Below are positions 4,973-8,754 of a stretch of DNA of 8,754 bases, piece by piece. The notes under the pieces were generated by a model that was given only the letters and a program-made list of their open reading frames with translations, was not told the DNA's origin and ran no database searches. The stretch spans positions 1-8,754 of the forward strand of contig CALALQ010000383.1 of NCBI GenBank assembly GCA_937925595.1, in the 5' to 3' direction. The first letter of the stretch is position 1; every line of letters starts with the position of its first letter. This DNA is from an uncultured Demequina sp. (GTDB lineage Bacteria > Actinomycetota > Actinomycetes > Actinomycetales > Demequinaceae). Made by a program: the position numbers and the translations under genes.

Positions 4973-7132
4973 ATGCTGCCACGTCACCTGCTCACCACCG
5001 TGGCGCTCGCGCTGCTCGTCGGACTGATCGCCGTCGCCCCCGCGCGGGCCGGCCTGTACACCGTGCCCGGGACGTGCGGGCACTGGACGCCGTTTGGCGC
5101 GAACGTGGCGGTGTTTCCCGCGTGCCCGGAGCTGGTGGTCCGCAATACCGGACCGGGATTGTTCCCCTATTTGACGGCGGGCGGTTGGCGGTTTGATCCT
5201 CCCGCCGGGACCGCGATCGCGACCGCGGGGTTGCGCGGCTCGGTGGTCGGCGGCAACGGCTGGCAGGCGGTCGTGTACAGCGAGGGAATCTCGGCGCGTG
5301 AGATGGTCGCCTGCCCGGGCGTGAGCTGCCCGCTCGGCAGCAGCGGCCTGACCGACTATCCGGCGTTCAACACTGGCGCGATCGTGATCGGCGTGCGCTG
5401 TATCGCGCCCGGCGGATGCCCGGGCACCGGCATCTACGGCCAGGCCATTCTCACCGGCTCAACGATCACGCTCGCCGACGGCAGCCTGCCATCGGTAGCT
5501 GCCAGTGGCGGGTCGCTGATGAGCGGCGGCTGGAAAAGCCGGACGCAGAGTTTGACGGTCGACAGTGCGGACAACATCGGCATCCGCGAAGTCCGCGCCC
5601 TTATCGACGGTGTGCGGGTTAGCAGTGTCGTGCGTGCGTGTGACTACTCGCGAAAGGTACCGTGCTCAAACGGGCCGACCACGCTCGAGCTTTCGCTCGG
5701 CGGCCTCGCCGACGGCGAGCACACGATCGGCGTCGAGGCCGTCGACGCGTCCGGCAACCTGAACTCCGTTACCCCCGGCTCGTTCTACGTCGACAACACG
5801 CCGCCGGCGGCGCCGCTGGAGGCGCAGGTCACCGGCGGCGCGGGCTGGCGCGCCCAGGAGCAGGTGTCGGTTAGCTGGCGAAACCCGCCGCAGACGGGTG
5901 CGCCGATTGCTGGCGCCGCATACCGCCTGTGCCCGCAAGTGGCGCCCGACGCGGACGCCGCGTCGAAAGCCGGTGCTCAGGCGCGTTGCCGTTCCGGTTC
6001 ACGGTCGGGCCGCGCGCTGTCGAAGATCGAGGATCTTGAGCTTCCCGGTCCGGGGATGTGGCGCCTTCAGCTGTGGCTGATCGACGGGGCCGGAAACCAG
6101 CACGCGGGCACGGCCGTCGAGCTCGACGGGCTTGGGTATGACGACGCTCCGCCGGAGGCGATTGCGTTCCAGGCGCCGGATCCGCAGGAACCAGCGCGCG
6201 TGCGCTTTGCTGCCAGCGATCCGGTGTCGGGGATCGCGTCGGGCGTGATCGAGATCCGCCGCGAGAACCAGAACGCCTGGCAGCCGCTAGACACCGCAGC
6301 CGACCCGGGCGGGCTGAGCGCGTTCCTGGACGATGAGACGCTGCCCAAGGGCCAGTACTTCCTGCGCGCACGCGTGCGCGACGCGGCAGGGTTGGAGGCC
6401 TCCAACGACCGCACCGCCGACGGGCTACCGGCCACGGCCAAGCTGCCCGTGCGACTCGCCAGCCGCCTCAGCGCCGGGCGCCGCGGCGCCAAGCGCTGCA
6501 CCGGCCGCGGCCAGAAGCGACGCTGCCGCAACCGTCTGGTCGCCCGTCCTACGGTCCGGGTCGGTCGCAGGACCCGCCTCTATGGGCGGCTGACCGTCGC
6601 CGGGAAGGCGATGCCCAACACCCCGGTGCAGGTCTGGCGCCAGCTCGATCTCACCCGCACCGGATCGTGGGCACAAATCGCCACCGTCACGACCTCCCGA
6701 ACCGGCCGCTTCACATACCTGGCCCCGCGCGGCCCGGCGCGCACAATCCGCTTCCGCTACCCCGGCAGCGGCCAGATCCGCGGTCGCAACGGCGACGTCG
6801 CGCTGCGTGTCCGCGCCGCCAGCACCTTCCGGCCGAGCCGCCGCACCGTGATCAACGGCGAGTACGTGACCTTCCGCGGCCGGCTCACCGGCGGCTGGGT
6901 CCCGGCCGCCGGCGCGCTGGTGGAGCTGCAGGTCCGCACCCGCGGCCAATGGCGCACATTCGCGCAGCCGCGCGCGAACCCCCGGACCGGCCGCTGGAGC
7001 TACCGCTACCGCTTCCAGACCGTCCAAGGCGGCGCCAGCTTCACCTTCCGGGCACGCATCCGCCGCCAACCCGGGCTGCCGTTCACCACCGGCCATAGCC
7101 GCGCCGTTCGCGTCCGCGTCCGAGGACTCTGA
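4973..7132 (+). CDS. Large secreted multidomain protein with Ig-like and C-terminal beta modules
   Basis: A 719-residue exported protein of a type common in Thermoleophilia, with no enzyme motif visible. The signal peptide is residues 1-26 (MLPRHLLTTVALALLVGLIA, cleavage after ARA). Residues 30-170 form a Gly/Cys-rich beta domain with cysteines at 35, 51, 114, 119, 143 and 149. Residues 175-275 look like an Ig-like domain (IREVRALIDGV, LADGEHTIGVEAVDASGN) ending at DNTPPAAP. A second, at about 282-395, ends WLIDGAGN; a third (397-485) has LPKGQYFLRARVRDAAG. The basic C-terminus holds two related modules (520-615 and 616-719), sharing GRLT-G, TGR-F/W-T/S-Y and a closing Arg-rich strand. There is no sortase motif or C-terminal membrane helix. 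It starts 31 bases after the sigma-fusion stop, so it is probably co-transcribed. A role in surface contact, or as ligand for the tethered sigma factor, is inference. Confidence 0.85.
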   Translation: MLPRHLLTTVALALLVGLIAVAPARAGLYTVPGTCGHWTPFGANVAVFPACPELVVRNTGPGLFPYLTAGGWRFDPPAGTAIATAGLRGSVVGGNGWQAVVYSEGISAREMVACPGVSCPLGSSGLTDYPAFNTGAIVIGVRCIAPGGCPGTGIYGQAILTGSTITLADGSLPSVAASGGSLMSGGWKSRTQSLTVDSADNIGIREVRALIDGVRVSSVVRACDYSRKVPCSNGPTTLELSLGGLADGEHTIGVEAVDASGNLNSVTPGSFYVDNTPPAAPLEAQVTGGAGWRAQEQVSVSWRNPPQTGAPIAGAAYRLCPQVAPDADAASKAGAQARCRSGSRSGRALSKIEDLELPGPGMWRLQLWLIDGAGNQHAGTAVELDGLGYDDAPPEAIAFQAPDPQEPARVRFAASDPVSGIASGVIEIRRENQNAWQPLDTAADPGGLSAFLDDETLPKGQYFLRARVRDAAGLEASNDRTADGLPATAKLPVRLASRLSAGRRGAKRCTGRGQKRRCRNRLVARPTVRVGRRTRLYGRLTVAGKAMPNTPVQVWRQLDLTRTGSWAQIATVTTSRTGRFTYLAPRGPARTIRFRYPGSGQIRGRNGDVALRVRAASTFRPSRRTVINGEYVTFRGRLTGGWVPAAGALVELQVRTRGQWRTFAQPRANPRTGRWSYRYRFQTVQGGASFTFRARIRRQPGLPFTTGHSRAVRVRVRGL

Positions 7133-7215
7133 TGAGGGACGCGCAACTTGGCGGGGCTGTGATGGTTATCGTCCACGCAAGGGGGCACCGATCGATGAGG
7201 AGTCATCGCCCATGA
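7132..7215 (+). CDS. 27-residue bridging ORF between the two exported proteins
   Basis: The ATG at 7132 overlaps the previous stop (TGATG, 7130-7134), and its TGA (7213-7215) overlaps the ATG at 7212 (ATGA). The ORF therefore fills the 79-base gap exactly. The peptide begins MRDAQLGGAVMVIVHARGHR. It has no ribosome binding site of its own and no recognisable motif. Coupled translation is the simplest reading, but a gap this short can be open by chance. Confidence 0.25.
   Translation: MRDAQLGGAVMVIVHARGHRSMRSHRP
7198..7202 (+). promoter_or_regulatory. Ribosome binding site AGGAG for the collagen-like gene
   Basis: AGGAG sits nine bases before the ATG at 7212. It means the collagen-like gene does not depend on coupling through the 7132-7215 ORF. 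Confidence 0.65.
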
Positions 7216-7820
7216 AGGATCTACTGGCCCGTGCGCGCCGGCACCTGACCTACGCCAACGTGGTCGCCTCGCTGGCGCTGTTCATCGCGCTCGGCGGGGG
7301 CGCCTACGCCGCTACCGCGCTCCCGCGCAACAGCGTCGGCCCCGCCCAGCTGAAAACCAACTCGGTCGGCGCCTCCGAGATTCGCTCGCGCGCCGTACGC
7401 AGCAGCGAGATCGCCGACCGCTCCATCCAACTCCGCGACATCTCCACCAACGCCCGCGCCGCCCTGCAAGGCAACCAAGGTCCCGCCGGTGCACCCGGAC
7501 CCGCCGGACCCGCCGGACCGTCCGGCGTCGGCGAACGTGCCGCGATTGACTCAGGCGGCGGTCGAGCACTCGGGAGCGCCCTTGGCGTCACGCACGCCGG
7601 CGGGTCGAACGAGTACACCGTCCAGTTCCCGCGCGATGTCTCCGCGTGTCTGTACTCGGCCACGCTGAGCGCGGTCCAGAACGGGCCGGTACTCGAGCAA
7701 CCCCCGGCCGGTGGACGCATCAGCGCCCAATCCGCCGGCGGCGCCAACGTCCTGGTCCGCACCTACGACGGCGCCGGCAACCCCATCCCGGCGCCCTTCC
7801 ACCTGCTCATCTCCTGCTGA
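7212..7820 (+). CDS. Exported collagen-like surface protein with decapeptide repeats
   Basis: 202 residues. Residues 15-34 form a hydrophobic export or anchor segment (ANVVASLALFIALGGGAYA) of a type I associate with Thermoleophilia surface proteins. Four 10-residue repeats follow exactly (40-79): NSVGPAQLKT, NSVGASEIRS, RAVRSSEIAD, RSIQLRDIST. The pattern of a conserved small/hydrophobic start and a Leu/Ile at position 8 suggests stacked beta turns. Residues 90-105 are collagen-like (GPAGAPGPAGPAGPSG, five Gly triplets). The C-terminal domain (about 110-202) has beta strands (NEYTVQFPRDVSACLYSATL, then ANVLVRTYD) and two cysteines, C146 and C202 (the last residue), which could form a disulphide. 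It is probably a short stalk with a globular head displayed outside the cell. It is the last gene of the operon, and its function is unknown. Confidence 0.85.
   Translation: MKDLLARARRHLTYANVVASLALFIALGGGAYAATALPRNSVGPAQLKTNSVGASEIRSRAVRSSEIADRSIQLRDISTNARAALQGNQGPAGAPGPAGPAGPSGVGERAAIDSGGGRALGSALGVTHAGGSNEYTVQFPRDVSACLYSATLSAVQNGPVLEQPPAGGRISAQSAGGANVLVRTYDGAGNPIPAPFHLLISC
7329..7448 (+). repeat. Four tandem 30-base coding repeats
   Basis: These encode the four decapeptides of the collagen-like protein. The DNA copies are diverged while the peptide pattern is kept, which indicates selection at protein level, not recent duplication. Confidence 0.7.
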
Positions 7821-8218
7821 CCTCCAAACCCAACCGCGCAAACAACACGACCGGCGTGCACTGAGAACAGCGCCGACGCGTTGACCGCGGGCGCGCGCGG
7901 GACGCGTGCCCGCGCGATCCTTGGCGTCTTGAGGGCTCGAACACGTGTCCAGCGAGGATTCAGCGTTCCAGATTTCGGACAGTTCTCGCGGTGCGCTCGT
8001 GCGGCAAGCCCGCAGCTGGCCCCCTGACCCGCTGGCGACCGTCCCGAGAACCTTTGCGCGGACTGACCACCGCCTCTCGCCCGACACCGCCGCACGAGCG
8101 CAGCCTTACCACCACCACACGAGCGGCCCGAGCAGCAGCCACCGGACCGAGCCAACGCGCTCGGGCGAGCTCCTCAAGCCGCGGTCACCCACCACGCACG
8201 GTCCCCAACACAGGCGCC
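7821..8218. other. Intergenic region without a convincing gene
   Basis: About 400 bases after the collagen-like gene. It holds a GC-rich hairpin at 7894-7916 and a doubtful ORF from 7945. From about 8030 to 8220 the + strand is C-rich and G-poor, the opposite skew to the purine-rich tract at 608-762. No tRNA, CRISPR or transposase remnant is seen. Confidence 0.5.
7894..7916 (+). terminator. GC hairpin downstream of the operon (possible terminator)
   Basis: CGCGCGGG (7894-7901) pairs perfectly with CCCGCGCG (7909-7916) around a 7-base loop, 74 bases after the stop of the collagen-like gene. No U-rich tail follows. Many high-GC actinobacterial terminators lack one, so it may end the operon, but such stems also arise by chance in this composition. 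Confidence 0.35.
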
Positions 8219-8292
8219 GCGAAAATTCGTTTGCTCGCCGGAGCTGCTCGTCGGGCTTAAGAAGATGTGGGAACCACTGCCTCGCCCGATGA
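7945..8292 (+). CDS. Doubtful ORF, 115 residues
   Basis: The ORF starts at GTG 7945 with GAGGG (7931-7935) nine bases upstream, and third positions are fairly G/C-rich (around 80% in the middle part by eye). Against it, the product is low complexity (Ser/Arg/Pro/His-rich with HHH). It has no hydrophobic core or family likeness, and its 3' end would overlap both the conserved element at 8219-8261 and the start of the next gene by 26 bases. It is kept only because some coding bias is present. Confidence 0.18.
   Translation: MSSEDSAFQISDSSRGALVRQARSWPPDPLATVPRTFARTDHRLSPDTAARAQPYHHHTSGPSSSHRTEPTRSGELLKPRSPTTHGPQHRRRENSFARRSCSSGLRRCGNHCLAR
8219..8261 (+). promoter_or_regulatory. Conserved 43-base element, copy B (candidate promoter or operator)
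   Basis: This is the second copy of the element at 3472-3514: GCG-R-AAAT (8219-8226), TTTGC-N-CG (8230-8237) and CTCG-N-CGGGCTTAAG (8247-8261). It ends five bases before the GTG at 8267, too close for a normal ribosome binding site. If it is a promoter, the mRNA of that gene would be leaderless, which is common in Actinomycetota. Confidence 0.5.
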
Positions 8293-8754
8293 GTTCTTCG
8301 CCGAGCTGGCCCGCGCGCGTACCGGTCACGATCTCCAACCGGCCGACGCGCCTGACGGGACTGCACGGCGCGTGCGCGCGCACACGCACCCCGTTTCAGC
8401 GCCGCGCGACAAACGCGGTGAGCGACCGCGTTCGCGGGCGCGCCGCGGCCCGGCCATCGCTGCCGCTGCGCTGACCGTCGGATGGATCGGGCTCGGCGCG
8501 GCCCTGCTTATCGCCGCCCGCGGCAGCGAGCCGACCCTGCCGAGCTGGGACACGTCCCTTAGCTGGCACGACCGCGCGCAGCCGCTGACCGGCGTACCGG
8601 CGAACATCCGCGAGAGCCGTACACAGCCTGACTTGCGCGGGCCGGCCGCGGACGATCACCGCGACCCGACCCGCTCCCGGCGCGCCGCTGAGCGAGCCCG
8701 GGAACGGCGCGCAGCCGCGCTGCAGCGGCGCCTGCGTGAGCGGCGAGCCCGCGA
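8267..8754 (+). CDS. Single-pass membrane protein with Arg/Ala-rich helical tail (3' end outside window)
   Basis: This frame opens after the TAA at 8258 and stays open to the window end (162 complete codons). It has high third-position G/C and a well-ordered product that neighbouring frames lack. The N-terminal 60 residues are cytoplasmic-looking, beginning with a short helix (DEFFAELARAR), then disordered and basic. One membrane helix lies at 62-84 (IAAAALTVGWIGLGAALLIA). It is followed by SEPTLPSWDTSLSW, a polar linker, and a strongly charged helix from about 138 (RRAAERARERRAAALQRRLR) that could be a coiled coil. GTG 8267 is the only near-upstream start, with just a weak AAGAAG before it. 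I do not recognise the family. Its topology, one membrane span with a long charged or disordered flank, resembles the sigma-fusion protein, and it follows the same 43-base element. Confidence 0.6.
   Translation, partial: MGTTASPDEFFAELARARTGHDLQPADAPDGTARRVRAHTHPVSAPRDKRGERPRSRARRGPAIAAAALTVGWIGLGAALLIAARGSEPTLPSWDTSLSWHDRAQPLTGVPANIRESRTQPDLRGPAADDHRDPTRSRRAAERARERRAAALQRRLRERRAR

Noticed and set aside
7148..7172. Promoter for the collagen-like gene at TTGGCG...TATCGT
   Set aside because: The spacing between the two boxes is only 13 bases, and the gene is better explained as part of the upstream operon.
445..7874. Shared 10-mer GAACAGCGCC at 445-454 and 7865-7874
   Set aside because: It is too short and too GC-biased to be meaningful over 8.7 kb, and the flanks do not match.
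3505..8261. CGGGCTTAAG pair as integration (att) sites
   Set aside because: The similarity extends upstream as spaced conserved blocks ending before start codons, which fits regulation better. There is no integrase or tRNA end nearby.
1..8754. tRNA, rRNA, CRISPR array, insertion sequence
   Set aside because: I found no cloverleaf-like sequence, no regularly spaced repeats and no transposase-like protein on either strand.

Overview
The window is very GC-rich and reads as Actinomycetota DNA, most likely from the class Thermoleophilia (Solirubrobacterales and relatives). The best pointer is the gene at 7212-7820. Its secreted or anchored N-terminus (core LALFIALGGGAYA), repeats of the NSVG..L type and short collagen-like GPA stretch form a combination I associate with that class. 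The assignment comes from memory of protein style, not from a search.

Layout. From base 1 to 7820 every recognisable gene is on the + strand and the genes form one tightly packed chain. It starts with the last codons of an upstream gene (1-15). Next come a 128-residue unknown protein (12-398), a 141-residue protein with one N-terminal membrane helix and a low-complexity tail (395-820), a replication-relaxation-like protein (817-1620), and a VirD4/TraG-type coupling ATPase (1617-3443). After these come a 46-residue bridging ORF (3440-3580), a sigma-70-like factor fused to an anti-sigma-like zinc motif, a membrane helix and a Pro/Thr-rich tail (3577-4941), a large secreted Ig-like protein (4973-7132), a 27-residue bridging ORF (7132-7215) and a collagen-like surface protein (7212-7820). 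Nearly every junction is an ATGA, GTGA or TGATG stop/start overlap, which points to one translationally coupled operon. Bases 7821-8266 hold no convincing gene. From 8267 a membrane protein begins and runs off the window.

Reading. A coupling ATPase next to a replication-relaxation protein is typical of conjugative or mobilisable elements of Gram-positive bacteria, so this looks like the DNA-processing arm of an integrative conjugative element or plasmid. No relaxase, type IV secretion channel ATPase, integrase or att site is visible; these may lie outside. The unusual part is the cargo in the same operon: a membrane-tethered sigma factor carrying its own anti-sigma-like segment, followed by two exported proteins. 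This suggests a one-gene surface-sensing switch linked to conjugation or to remodelling of the cell surface.

Non-coding structure. A 43-base element occurs twice (3472-3514 and 8219-8261, about 32/43 identical), each time ending just before a possible start codon and upstream of a membrane-protein gene. It is a good candidate for a shared promoter or operator. The gene at 395-820 contains a perfect 12-bp inverted repeat, a 28-bp near-perfect hairpin and a 155-base stretch with no T on the + strand.
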